DNA of 19,725 bases from an uncultured Eubacteriales bacterium (GCA_900545175.1 UQYF01000047.1:1-19725); one strand, 5' to 3'. Positions 7,315 through 14,996 are shown, counted from the first letter of the stretch. Numbers and translations are program-made. Notes: generated from the letters alone by a model not told the origin.

Positions 7315-8016
7315 TCAATCGTTTATATAATTTGCATATTTCTCCGAGAGAACGACCTTCATCGCACATGCTTTTCTAAGAGCAAGCGATATTACTTTCT
7401 GTGCTTCCGCATCTGCAAATATATTCACACGCTCTGCGCCTACACCTGCCGGAATCTTTCCTTCTCTCTGCCATGCTGCACTTACAAGGTTCTTTAACTC
7501 ATCGCGGAACATATCAACCAATGAGCGGTAAAGCTCATATACCGGCTGTGCTATAGCTGCTATCGTATCAGCAAGCGACAGCATAAATAATGCTTCCTGT
7601 ATCTCATCATCGCGCTCATTGTCTTTGACTTTTGCAAACTCAACAGTAATTGCATGATAATGCTCCTTGCCTCCAAGCGCTGTCTCATAATTCATGTCGA
7701 ATGCAAGTCCCATATACTCCTGCGACTTCTCAAGCGCAGTAATCACCTTCTTGTACACATCATCACCTGTAATATTGTAAGCTGTATACAAAAGATTCAT
7801 GGCTGACGGATACTCACATCCGCTTACTGCTCCAATCTTATCCTTCATCTGTTCAGCTTTATCAACAATAGCTTTTCCAAGCTCCTGCCTGTCAGGATTT
7901 CCGTCCTTGAGAGCTGTATATTCCCATATTACACGGCTCACTATCACTCCCTCTGCGGCTCCCATATTATCCACAGACATCTCATTCAAATCATGTATAA
8001 TTTCACTCGTTGTCAT
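7315..8016 (-). CDS. Short GH88/GH105-like alpha-helical protein
   Basis: The 233-aa, almost wholly helical protein has no signal peptide. Segments such as NLLYTAYNITGDDVY, FDMNYETALGGKEHYHAI and FMLSLADTIAAIAQPVYELYRSLVDMF recall the six-hairpin barrel of unsaturated (rhamno)galacturonyl hydrolases (GH88/GH105, YteR type). Full members are about 340-380 aa, and the catalytic-site RGNGW-like stretch expected before the LADT helix is replaced by DDEIQEALFM. It is therefore either a divergent short relative or a non-catalytic one. The ATG follows AAAGGAAAA. It lies between the CE12 esterase (104 bp upstream) and the GH28 gene (135 bp downstream) on one strand, consistent with a role on unsaturated rhamnogalacturonan oligomers. 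The family call rests on remembered patterns and context. Confidence 0.6.
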   Translation of the reverse strand: MTTSEIIHDLNEMSVDNMGAAEGVIVSRVIWEYTALKDGNPDRQELGKAIVDKAEQMKDKIGAVSGCEYPSAMNLLYTAYNITGDDVYKKVITALEKSQEYMGLAFDMNYETALGGKEHYHAITVEFAKVKDNERDDEIQEALFMLSLADTIAAIAQPVYELYRSLVDMFRDELKNLVSAAWQREGKIPAGVGAERVNIFADAEAQKVISLALRKACAMKVVLSEKYANYIND

Positions 8017-8120
8017 AACATTTTCCTTTCTGCTTGAATCCTATATAGGTAACTGTATAACATCATATATAAACAATGATTATTTTACAGTGACTTATGA
8101 ATCTTATATTGCATCCCGTA

Positions 8121-8855
8121 TCAATCTATCAGCAAAGCAGCATCTTCCTTTACTTCGTCAGGGTTAACCAATATATCTCTGTAAGGACTGTCAAGCTGTG
8201 CCATACCTGCTGCAAGCAATTCTGCAAACGTGACTGCTCCGGCATATTGAAGATGTGTATTGTCCTTCTTTCCTTCCGGATAATTAGGAAATTCACCCGG
8301 TTCAAGGTGCATGAACCACTTACGGCTGGCCATATCCCCTGTCTTTTCAATCCTTCTTCGGCTCATCGTGCATAAATCTATAACAGGAACATTACACTCC
8401 TGCCCCACTTCAATCATAGCCTGAGGATATGTAAGATGCGTATTGTCAACAAGCTTTCCCTCAGATTCAAAAATTCTTCTGTATAGCGGTGTTATAAGAA
8501 GCGGATATGCACCGACATCACGCGCTGTTTTTATAAATGTCCTCAGGTTCTCCTTAAATGATCCCTGTGGGTCTGTATATCTCAAAGGGTCATCCTTCTC
8601 ATCATTGTGCCCGAACTGTACAAAAAGGAAGTCACCCTTGCGGATATTCTCTCTTATGTAATCCAATCTTCCTTCATCAATAAAGCTCTTGGTACTTCTT
8701 CCATTCTCAGCGCGATTGACAATCAGTATCTCTTTCTTAACAAACAGGGAAAAACCCTGACCAATACCACACTGTGGATAGCTCGTAAAATCATTCTGTT
8801 TTACCGTTGAGTCTCCTGCCCAGAAGATTCGCGGTGTCTCTGATAATAATGCCAT
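8121..8855 (-). CDS. Rhamnogalacturonan acetylesterase (SGNH hydrolase, CE12 type)
   Basis: This esterase removes acetyl groups from rhamnogalacturonan oligosaccharides so glycosidases can act. The 244-aa protein has the SGNH blocks: AGDSTVK with nucleophile Ser16, block II RAENGRS (Gly52), block III FGHND (82-85) and block V DNTH with Asp198 and His201. The GDST and DNTH variants are typical of the YesT/RhgT group. There is no signal peptide, so it is intracellular. The start is ATG 8855 with AGGATTAA just upstream; an in-frame ATG four codons earlier overlaps that ribosome site and is rejected. It follows the transporter terminator by about 150 bp, so it probably has its own promoter, though I could not place one well. 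It leads the cluster of three pectin-processing genes. Confidence 0.92.
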   Translation of the reverse strand: MALLSETPRIFWAGDSTVKQNDFTSYPQCGIGQGFSLFVKKEILIVNRAENGRSTKSFIDEGRLDYIRENIRKGDFLFVQFGHNDEKDDPLRYTDPQGSFKENLRTFIKTARDVGAYPLLITPLYRRIFESEGKLVDNTHLTYPQAMIEVGQECNVPVIDLCTMSRRRIEKTGDMASRKWFMHLEPGEFPNYPEGKKDNTHLQYAGAVTFAELLAAGMAQLDSPYRDILVNPDEVKEDAALLID

Positions 8856-9003
8856 TTTAATCCTCATTTCATATTTTACATGCAGGTCTTGTCAAAAATA
8901 ATGTTCTTTCTCACAATATCGACAAAATTACTGTATTTTAATGCCACTTACACTATTATTTTACTACATTTACATTAATTTTTCAATAAATTTTCTAAAG
9001 CAC

Positions 9004-9044
9004 AAAAAAGCCATGTACAACCCTGATAGGCCATACATGACTTT
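9004..9044 (-). terminator. Terminator after the ABC transporter genes
   Basis: On the minus strand AAAAGTCATGTATGGCC pairs, with a few G-U wobbles, with GGTTGTACATGGCTTTT around a 6-nt loop, then T6. It lies about 15 bp after the second permease's stop codon and separates the transporter from the esterase gene. Confidence 0.85.
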
Positions 9045-9059
9045 TGATTTAAGAGTCAA

Positions 9060-9926
9060 TTACTCCTTAACGGCTCCAATGTTAACACCTGTTACAAAGT
9101 ACTTCTGTAAGAAAGGATACAATAACATGAATGGAAGAATAGCAGCTACAATACCTGCATTATACAGCGTATTCTGAGATACATCGTATGATGTCGTAGG
9201 TGTATCACCATCCATAATCATACTTCGCAGCTTGTACTGGAAGTTAACCTGATTAGAATCAGTAATGTAAATCTGTACAGTTGAATAATCGTTCCATACA
9301 GTTACAGCGAACATAAGTCCGATAGATGCAAGTGCTGCCTTAGAAAGAGGAAGCACAATACCGAAGAATATTCTCATAGGAGAACATCCGTCAATCTTGG
9401 CGGCCTCGAAGAGTGCACCAGGAATACCCTCGAAGAAGTTTCTCATAAGAACTAGGTTATATACATTCATACCATGCTTAAATACGAGAATCCACATATT
9501 GTTAACAAGACCAATCTTCTTCATAACGAGGTACTCAGGAATCATACCACCACTGAAGATCATTGTAAATAAGAGAATATATGCAAAGATATTACGTCCA
9601 GGCATATCAAACTGTACAAGTACATAACCACCGAGTGTTGATAATGTAAGACCTAACAATGTACCAATTAATGTTGTGGTAACAGAGTTAAGGAATGGTC
9701 TGTAAAGCTTCTGTGTACCAATGATAGTTCTGTATCCATCAAGTGTAAAGTTCTCAGGCCATAAACGGAACTGATATACACCATACTGGTTGAATGAATC
9801 TACGATAACTTTCCATAGTGGTATAAGAACAAGTAATCCGATAAGAATAAATACAATATAATTGATTACATCAAAAACATGTACTTTATTTTTTGGTTTT
9901 TTGTAAACATATTTTTCATCAGCCAT
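9060..9926 (-). CDS. Carbohydrate ABC transporter permease (MalG/LplC-like)
   Basis: This is one of two inner-membrane permease subunits of an oligosaccharide importer. The 288-aa protein has a hydrophobic N-terminal segment (about 18-43), further membrane helices and the cytoplasmic ATPase-docking loop EAAKIDG...VLP at residues 174-193. The start ATG 9926 has an excellent AGGAGGTG site at proper spacing; a longer frame to 9959 has no site and overlaps the previous gene. Its ribosome site overlaps the stop of the upstream permease, which implies translational coupling. The C-terminal ending near FLQKYFVTGVNIGAVKE is typical of the LplC/YtcP group used with LplA-type binding proteins. Context points to pectin or rhamnogalacturonan oligosaccharides as cargo. 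Confidence 0.95.
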   Translation of the reverse strand: MADEKYVYKKPKNKVHVFDVINYIVFILIGLLVLIPLWKVIVDSFNQYGVYQFRLWPENFTLDGYRTIIGTQKLYRPFLNSVTTTLIGTLLGLTLSTLGGYVLVQFDMPGRNIFAYILLFTMIFSGGMIPEYLVMKKIGLVNNMWILVFKHGMNVYNLVLMRNFFEGIPGALFEAAKIDGCSPMRIFFGIVLPLSKAALASIGLMFAVTVWNDYSTVQIYITDSNQVNFQYKLRSMIMDGDTPTTSYDVSQNTLYNAGIVAAILPFMLLYPFLQKYFVTGVNIGAVKE

Positions 9927-9939
9927 TATTCTACACCTC

Positions 9940-10899
9940 CTATATAATTCCACGCCCACGAGTCTTCTTGCTTAACCAGTTGCAAAGAAGGACAAGTACA
10001 CAGCCTACTAAACTTCTGAAAAGACCAACCGCTGTAGAATAACCATAGTTAGGCATCTTATTCATGAAGGTCTGACGATAAATATATGTTGCGATAACAT
10101 CGGATTTATCATATACAGCTGAGTTATAAAGTACGAATACCGGCTCAAACATGTTGAGAACCTTAGCAAGGTTAAGTATTAATACTGTAATAATTGTGTT
10201 AGTAAGTGCCGGTAATGTAACGAAACGAATCTTCTGCATACGTGATGCACCATCAATATCGGCAGCTTCATACAGCTCCGGATTAATACCGGATAATGTT
10301 GCAAGGAAGATGATTGTTCCCCAACCTGTCTCCTTCCAAATATTAATGAAGTAGAAGATTGGTCTCCACCATGCCTTGTTTGCAAGGAAATAAATATTCT
10401 TGTCATCAGGTCCAAGAATACCTATATCTCTTAAAAGTCCGTTTATCATACCTGTGCTAGATGGTGAGAGGAATAAGCTGAAGATAGAAGCTACAACCGC
10501 CCATGACATGAAGTGAGGTAAGTATATAATAGTCTGCAAAGTCTTCTTTGCAAACAGATTTTTCATTTCATTAAGGAAAAGTGAAACAATAACTGCTGAA
10601 ACATTAGTAATAATCAGTCTGACAATACTAAGCTCCAGTGTGTTAGTGAACGCTCTCCAGAAATCCTTTGTTGCAAACATCTTCTGGAAATGCTTAAATC
10701 CAACATATGCAGGAGTTCCTACCGGCTTATAATCGTAGAATGCATAACGAACACCGAGCATAGGCCAATAATACATTATAATCAAAAATACCAGTACTGG
10801 TAAAAACATTAAATAGTAGCCTCTATTATTCCAAATACGGAGACTAAGCGGCTTCTTACGAATCTCAATTCCACCTACTGTGGCTGCCTGTTTTTTCAT
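9940..10899 (-). CDS. Carbohydrate ABC transporter permease (LplB-like)
   Basis: This is the partner membrane subunit of the importer. The 319-aa protein has a first membrane helix at about residues 28-47 (YYLMFLPVLVFLIIMYYWPM), several later helices and the ATPase-docking motif EAADIDG...TLP at 211-230. The opening pattern before MLGVRYAFYDYKP is characteristic of the LplB/YteP type, which works with large lipoprotein binding proteins in Firmicutes. The start ATG follows GAAAGGAA. It sits 140 bp after the binding-protein gene, in a spacer rich in hairpins, and its stop overlaps the next permease's ribosome site. Confidence 0.95.
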   Translation of the reverse strand: MKKQAATVGGIEIRKKPLSLRIWNNRGYYLMFLPVLVFLIIMYYWPMLGVRYAFYDYKPVGTPAYVGFKHFQKMFATKDFWRAFTNTLELSIVRLIITNVSAVIVSLFLNEMKNLFAKKTLQTIIYLPHFMSWAVVASIFSLFLSPSSTGMINGLLRDIGILGPDDKNIYFLANKAWWRPIFYFINIWKETGWGTIIFLATLSGINPELYEAADIDGASRMQKIRFVTLPALTNTIITVLILNLAKVLNMFEPVFVLYNSAVYDKSDVIATYIYRQTFMNKMPNYGYSTAVGLFRSLVGCVLVLLCNWLSKKTRGRGII

Positions 10900-10935
10900 A
10901 CCGTTCTATTCCTTTCTTGCTTATGTTAACTTAGA

Positions 10936-11007
10936 GGCCGAATTGAACGGCCAAGAACGCTGCCTTTTCTCAATGAACGACTCCCTTGCTCTTTCGAGCA
11001 AGGCAGC
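10936..11007 (-). promoter_or_regulatory. Hairpin cluster between binding protein and permeases
   Basis: In the 140-bp gap the minus strand has an 8-bp stem with a GAAA tetraloop (CCTTGCTC-GAAA-GAGCAAGG, 10984-11003), a second possible stem GCTGCCTT/AAGGCAGC (11000-11007 with 10959-10966) that shares bases with the first, and a small GGCCG/CGGCC hairpin (10936-10952). None ends in a T-run. Such structures after solute-binding-protein genes commonly protect the upstream mRNA and lower expression of the permeases; that role here is inferred. Confidence 0.6.
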
Positions 11008-11039
11008 CGCACAATCACTTGCTATAAACTAATTATATA

Positions 11040-12680
11040 TTACTGAGCGTTTAACTCTGCAAGAATTGCATCTACATACTCACCAACTGCTGCAACGTAT
11101 GCGTCCATAGCATCATCTACAGATACACCATCGTTAACAACCTTAGTGATGCACTCAAGCTGTGCTGTGTAGATATCACCTGAATGCTCTGTGTATGTCT
11201 CACATGATGGAGAAGCCGGAGCATCCTTGCAATTCTCTGTGAAGAAAAGATTTCCTTCTGCAGCTAATGAAGAGATGTCTACATAACCATTTGTAAGAGG
11301 AGAAATTACAAGAGCCGGATCCATAGCGTTCTTCTTCCATACACTGTTAGCATCGTTAGGAGACTGCTTTAAGTGGAACTGACCTTCCTCATAGCTGTAA
11401 TCCTTAGCCTTATCTGTACCAGCGTTAGTTGTGAATGTCTCAGCATGTGTTGACCAGTGAACATCCTCAGCACCATATGTCCAGAGTGTCTGTACCTTGT
11501 CACCATCCATCATTGTCTCAATGAATGCATCGAAGATAGCCTGCTCACGAGAATCATCGCCGTCACCGTCATCAATGATTACCCAAACAGGAGCTTCTCT
11601 GTTAATATATGCGCCAACTTCTGCGATAGGCTTAAGCATAACGAGTTCAGAATCAACATTGTTCTTTACAAGGTTATCTGTAAGTGTCTGATACCAGGAA
11701 CCTGCCCAGTATGTGAATACACCTGATGAACCTGTCTGGTCATTTGAGAACCACTTCTCACGAGCAATCTTAGTAGAAGCTGTGAGTGACTCAGGATCGA
11801 TAGCACCCTCTGCAACACCCTTAGCAATTCTTTCTATAGCAGCCTTAGTAGCGTCTGTGTTGAAGCCGTCAACCCAAGCACCTGTCTCATCCTGGTAGAT
11901 AGCCGGGTAAGCATCCTGCCAGAACTCAGGCATATAGTTGATCCATGGAGCCTCGTTGCCCATATAACCTGCAGCAACCACACCATAAGTATCGCCATCA
12001 ATACCGTTTCCATCCGGATCTTCATTGTGGAACTTAAGTAACATATTGTAGTAATCATCAAATGTCTTGATGTCATCTGCTGATAAACCAACTTTATCAA
12101 GCCAAGCCTTCTTAACATATGTAACACATCCGTTACCGTATGTAGGAGCGAATCCGTAAAGGTGACCCTCAGAATCCTTAAGGTTCTCATTGATTGCTGG
12201 AAGTGTAATTCTTGACTGGAACTCTGCATTGTCATATGCCTTAGACATATCCCAAAGAAGACCTGTTGTAGCATACTGCTTGAACATATCTGCACTCATG
12301 ATCATTACGTCCGGATAATCGCCTGAAGCAAAGAGACGTCCTACAGCATCTGTATAACCTGAGTGATCATACTGCTGGATTTCCATCTTAATGCCTACGG
12401 CATCTTCCCACTGCTTAACGAAATCTGCCTGTCCGTTATCCTCTGTAGCTGTAAGAGTACCATTAACTACTACCTTAATCTTGTCAAGCTTGTAGCCTTC
12501 TGTAGTTGTAGTTGTTGCTTCCTGTGCTGATGTCTCTGTACCATTAGCAGCTGTTGACTCTGTTGCAGCAGATGATGTAGTAGTGCTTCCATTGTCAGAT
12601 GCACTGTTACATGCTGTCATAGAGAGTGCCATTGTTGCTACAAGACCAAGAGAAACAGCTTTCTTTGTCATCTTTTTCAT
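11040..12680 (-). CDS. Lipoprotein solute-binding protein of carbohydrate ABC importer
   Basis: This extracellular lipid-anchored receptor captures sugars for the two permeases downstream. The 546-aa protein begins with a lipoprotein signal: positively charged KKMTKK, a hydrophobic core and a lipobox ending LSMTAC, with lipidated Cys24. A Ser/Thr-rich linker follows (about 25-62), then the binding domain starting near YKLDKIKVVVNG. The length is typical of LplA/YtcQ-type binding proteins, larger than MalE. The start ATG follows GAAGGAGGT. It is the first gene of the transporter operon, preceded by a promoter (12785-12814) and a cre-like site (12950-12963). No ATP-binding subunit accompanies it. 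Cargo is inferred as pectin-derived oligosaccharide from the downstream enzymes. Confidence 0.95.
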   Translation of the reverse strand: MKKMTKKAVSLGLVATMALSMTACNSASDNGSTTTSSAATESTAANGTETSAQEATTTTTEGYKLDKIKVVVNGTLTATEDNGQADFVKQWEDAVGIKMEIQQYDHSGYTDAVGRLFASGDYPDVMIMSADMFKQYATTGLLWDMSKAYDNAEFQSRITLPAINENLKDSEGHLYGFAPTYGNGCVTYVKKAWLDKVGLSADDIKTFDDYYNMLLKFHNEDPDGNGIDGDTYGVVAAGYMGNEAPWINYMPEFWQDAYPAIYQDETGAWVDGFNTDATKAAIERIAKGVAEGAIDPESLTASTKIAREKWFSNDQTGSSGVFTYWAGSWYQTLTDNLVKNNVDSELVMLKPIAEVGAYINREAPVWVIIDDGDGDDSREQAIFDAFIETMMDGDKVQTLWTYGAEDVHWSTHAETFTTNAGTDKAKDYSYEEGQFHLKQSPNDANSVWKKNAMDPALVISPLTNGYVDISSLAAEGNLFFTENCKDAPASPSCETYTEHSGDIYTAQLECITKVVNDGVSVDDAMDAYVAAVGEYVDAILAELNAQ

Positions 12681-12784
12681 TGTAAGAAATGACCTCCTTC
12701 AAAAAATATAAAGATAAATGATTATTCAGGTGTAACCCTGCCCTCTGATTAGTAATTAGTAATAATTCTAATTTCGGTATACAC

Positions 12785-12814
12785 ATACTACCACAATTTA
12801 TACAAAATATACAA
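12785..12814 (-). promoter_or_regulatory. Promoter of the ABC transporter operon
   Basis: On the minus strand -35 TTGTAT (12809-12814), an 18-nt spacer and -10 TAGTAT (12785-12790), about 105 bp upstream of the binding-protein start. A shifted alternative (TTGTAT-18-TATACC) overlaps it. Confidence 0.5.
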
Positions 12815-12949
12815 GTACTATTTTTATTATTTTTAAATTATTTTCACAGTTTTTTTAACAATATGTTGATTGTGTTGCTTTTATGTTGTTTTTCACGGTG
12901 TTTATGTTTATTTTTCTTTGAAAGTAACAGTCCAATTTTACATATACTA

Positions 12950-12963
12950 TGTAAGCGTTTCCA
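12950..12963. promoter_or_regulatory. cre-like catabolite-control site
   Basis: TGTAAGCGTTTCCA fits the CcpA cre consensus TGWAARCGYTWNCW at every position. It lies about 135 bp upstream of the transporter -35 box and about 90 bp upstream of the plus-strand promoter, so it could control either. A site for another LacI-family regulator is the alternative. Confidence 0.55.
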
Positions 12964-13047
12964 CATTTTCTGTCAGTTTTGCATAATTTTCACCAAAAAC
13001 AGTCAATAATGCTATCAAAAGAGTAAAATCAGCACATGAAAAAAAGC

Positions 13048-13076
13048 TACTATTTTCAACCGCACTATGTTATAAT
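13048..13076 (+). promoter_or_regulatory. Candidate extended-10 promoter towards the PAP2 gene
   Basis: A perfect TATAAT (13071-13076) with an extended-10 TG (13068-13069) and a weak -35 (TACTAT) at 17 nt. It would give a leader of about 285 nt carrying the tandem repeats, the dispersed repeat and the palindrome. Confidence 0.5.
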
Positions 13077-13124
13077 GAAAATATTGTGTTAATTAAATGT
13101 CAATGATACAGAAATCTATTATAT

Positions 13125-13178
13125 TTACATTAATTACTTACATTAAATTACTTACATTAATTATTCACATTAATGATA
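13125..13178. repeat. Four short tandem repeats of TTACATTAATTAC type
   Basis: Four 13-14-bp units in tandem, each a variant of TTACATTAATTAC; the last is decayed (TCACATTAATGAT). They lie in the PAP2 leader. Confidence 0.65.
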
Positions 13179-13191
13179 ACTATTCTAAAAC

Positions 13192-13241
13192 ACTTAGAAT
13201 CATAAAAGCTGATGCATCATGCCGACAGGTAATCATCTGAT
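13192..13241 (+). repeat. Dispersed repeat, copy 2 (shared with 5502-5554)
   Basis: The exact 18-mer AAAGCTGATGCATCATGC (13205-13222) is preceded by ACTTAGAATCA and followed after 8 nt by AATCATCTGAT, matching copy 1 block for block. In this copy AGAATCA (13196-13202) pairs with TGATTCT (13245-13251) and CAGGT pairs with ATCTG inside. Those pairings are absent from copy 1, so a conserved RNA fold is not supported. Confidence 0.7.
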
Positions 13242-13263
13242 TTTTGATTCTTAATGCGGTGCA

Positions 13264-13279
13264 TATCCGGTACCGGATA
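13264..13279. promoter_or_regulatory. 16-bp perfect palindrome in PAP2 leader
   Basis: TATCCGGTACCGGATA is fully self-complementary and lies 90 bp before the PAP2 start. It could be a dimeric regulator's operator. Confidence 0.4.
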
Positions 13280-13368
13280 AAGATGTAAAGTATCTGTTTT
13301 ATATAAGCAGGAAGCGAATTTTAATTGCCGATATCATTGACTTTATCAATCAACTCACGGAGGTCTAT

Positions 13369-14259
13369 ATGGAATTTTTATATTTTCTTGAAAGTATCCG
13401 CAATGGTTTTCTCGATATCTTCTTCATAATATGTACTTCTTTCGGTGAAGAGCTGGTGCTTATAAGTCTCTTTGCCGTAATATACTGGTGCATCAACAAG
13501 ACACTTGCTTACCGAATCGCATTCTCCTATTTTCTGTCAGGCATTGCAGTGCAGGGACTTAAAATTCACTTCCGCATTGAAAGGCCATGGGTTATTGACC
13601 CGGACTTTAAGCCGGTAGAACAGGTTATGGACACTGCGACAGGCTACTCTTTTCCAAGCGGACACACGCAAAGCTCAACAAGCCTTTACAGCTCAATAGC
13701 ATTTCACTTTAAAAAGATGGCTGTATATATCGGAGCATTCATTTTGATTGCAGCTGTCATGTTTTCAAGAATGTACCTTGGCTGTCACACGCCCAAGGAT
13801 GTGCTTGTCAGCTTTGTAGCTACAATAATAATCAGTCTTGCAGTAAGTCTTATTTATGACAATTTCAATTCAAGCCTGCTTACTGATCTGCTCGTTGCCA
13901 TTCTTATATTTTTGTTATCGGCAGGACTTTTTGGTTACTCATATTATCTTGTAAATGCCGGTATCACAACCGATGTACTCGCGATGGATGGCTTTAAAGC
14001 AGCCGGGGCAGGTGCCGGATTTGCTGTAGGCTGGTTTATAGAAAAGAGATATATAAAATTCAATCCAAAGAACAGCCATATATTGCTTCAGATTGTGAAA
14101 GTTATCGCCGGTCTTGCAGGTGCTCTTATAATCAAGAGTGGGCTTAAGCTTCTTCTCGGAAATACGATGGTTACTAACACTGTGCGCTACTTTTTCGTAA
14201 TCCTCTGGATTGCTGTTTTCTTTCCGCTTATTATAAAGAAATGTTTCAAGGACGCATAA
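13369..14259 (+). CDS. PAP2-family membrane phosphatase
   Basis: This integral-membrane phosphatase of the phosphatidic acid phosphatase type 2 superfamily probably acts on lipid phosphates or undecaprenyl pyrophosphate at the outer face of the membrane. All three active-site motifs are intact: K65-n6-R72-P73, PSGH (96-99, His99 the general acid) and S133-R134-n5-H140-n3-D144 (His140 the nucleophile). Around them lie several hydrophobic helices, including IGAFILIAAVMF, LVSFVATIIISLAVSLI, LLVAILIFLLSAGLFGYSYYL and the C-terminal FVILWIAVFFPLII. At 296 aa it is longer than minimal family members, owing to the extra C-terminal helices. The start ATG follows GGAGG. It is monocistronic, ending at the bidirectional terminator 14271-14306. 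The substrate cannot be read from sequence. Confidence 0.93.
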   Translation: MEFLYFLESIRNGFLDIFFIICTSFGEELVLISLFAVIYWCINKTLAYRIAFSYFLSGIAVQGLKIHFRIERPWVIDPDFKPVEQVMDTATGYSFPSGHTQSSTSLYSSIAFHFKKMAVYIGAFILIAAVMFSRMYLGCHTPKDVLVSFVATIIISLAVSLIYDNFNSSLLTDLLVAILIFLLSAGLFGYSYYLVNAGITTDVLAMDGFKAAGAGAGFAVGWFIEKRYIKFNPKNSHILLQIVKVIAGLAGALIIKSGLKLLLGNTMVTNTVRYFFVILWIAVFFPLIIKKCFKDA

Positions 14260-14270
14260 TTTTTAATACA

Positions 14271-14306
14271 AAGAAACCGTGCATTGTCATTCATGCACGG
14301 TTTCTT
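14271..14306. terminator. Bidirectional terminator between PAP2 and yigZ
   Basis: A perfect 14-bp stem (AAGAAACCGTGCAT 14271-14284, ATGCACGGTTTCTT 14293-14306) with an 8-nt loop and T-rich ends on both strands serves both converging genes. The yigZ-family stop codon lies inside the hairpin loop. Confidence 0.9.
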
Positions 14307-14925
14307 CTATATCTATATCATTTTCTTCATTTATTACAGCTTTCCCTGATGTTATCTGAACCGCCTCTTTTACTACGCGCTCGCGCTCCGGCATCGGAAC
14401 TTCTATCACAAGGCTTACATCCGCTGCGTATATGGTATCGGTAAGCATCCATCCGTTCTGCTGTGCCGCATATTGAATCTTTCCGGCACTGCTGTAATCT
14501 GTGCTTATCGTTATCCTGCTGCCCTTCGTCCGTCTTGCAAGAATACTGTTATCAACCGCATCGATAGATGACTTCTGGTAAGCTCTCACAAGACCGCCCG
14601 TTCCAAGAAGCGTTCCTCCAAAATACCTTGTCACTATAATAAGGCAATTATGTATTCCTCTTGCGGTAAGCACTTCAAGTATAGGCTTGCCTGCCGTTCC
14701 CGACGGCTCGCCGTCATCAGAAAACCTCATCAGCTCATTATTGGCACCTAATACATAAGCATAGCAGTTATGCCTTGCATCCCAATACTTCTTTTTCACC
14801 GCCTCTATTAAGCCTACAGCCTCCTCTTCGCTCTCTATCCTATAGCAGGCAGCCAAAAAACGAGACTTCTTTTCTTCATAATAGCCTTCCCCGCCTTCTT
14901 TCAGAAAAATAATACTATCCGCCAT
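14287..14925 (-). CDS. YigZ/IMPACT-family protein (UPF0029, DUF1949)
   Basis: This conserved cytoplasmic protein is related to eukaryotic IMPACT and E. coli YigZ, whose bacterial role is unclear; a link to translation or ribosome regulation has been suggested for the family. The 212-aa product has the N-terminal Impact domain with RHNCYAYVLG (51-60), DDGEPSGTAGKPI (70-82) and VTRYFGGTLLGTGGL (98-112), followed by a C-terminal ferredoxin-like DUF1949 domain. The length is typical. The start ATG follows GGGAGAG. It stands alone, converging on the PAP2 gene with its stop inside the shared terminator, and diverges from the penicillin-binding protein gene. Confidence 0.94.
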   Translation of the reverse strand: MADSIIFLKEGGEGYYEEKKSRFLAACYRIESEEEAVGLIEAVKKKYWDARHNCYAYVLGANNELMRFSDDGEPSGTAGKPILEVLTARGIHNCLIIVTRYFGGTLLGTGGLVRAYQKSSIDAVDNSILARRTKGSRITISTDYSSAGKIQYAAQQNGWMLTDTIYAADVSLVIEVPMPERERVVKEAVQITSGKAVINEENDIDIEETVHE

Positions 14926-14996
14926 AACAACTCTCCCAAAACAATGTTTAAAATAAGGATAATATGTAAAAAATCAAATGTAAAGAAATAATTTTC

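Larger units (their letters stand above)
12681..13368. other. 688-bp intergenic region between divergent transporter and PAP2 genes
   Basis: No gene is seen. On the minus-strand side it holds the transporter promoter and a cre-like site. On the plus-strand side it holds a TATAAT promoter, a 13-14-bp tandem repeat tract, copy 2 of a dispersed repeat and a 16-bp palindrome, leading to the PAP2 gene's GGAGG ribosome site. Confidence 0.7.

Noticed and set aside
7315..8016. Pseudogene of a full GH105 enzyme
   Set aside because: The 135 bp downstream of the stop contain no visible continuation of the family in any frame, and the gene has clean start and stop signals, so I treat it as an intact short protein.
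13192..13251. Riboswitch or hammerhead ribozyme (CTGATG core)
   Set aside because: The hammerhead core continues CTGATGA with a later GAAA, which is not present, and the stems are not kept in the second copy at 5502-5554. No known riboswitch consensus was recognised.
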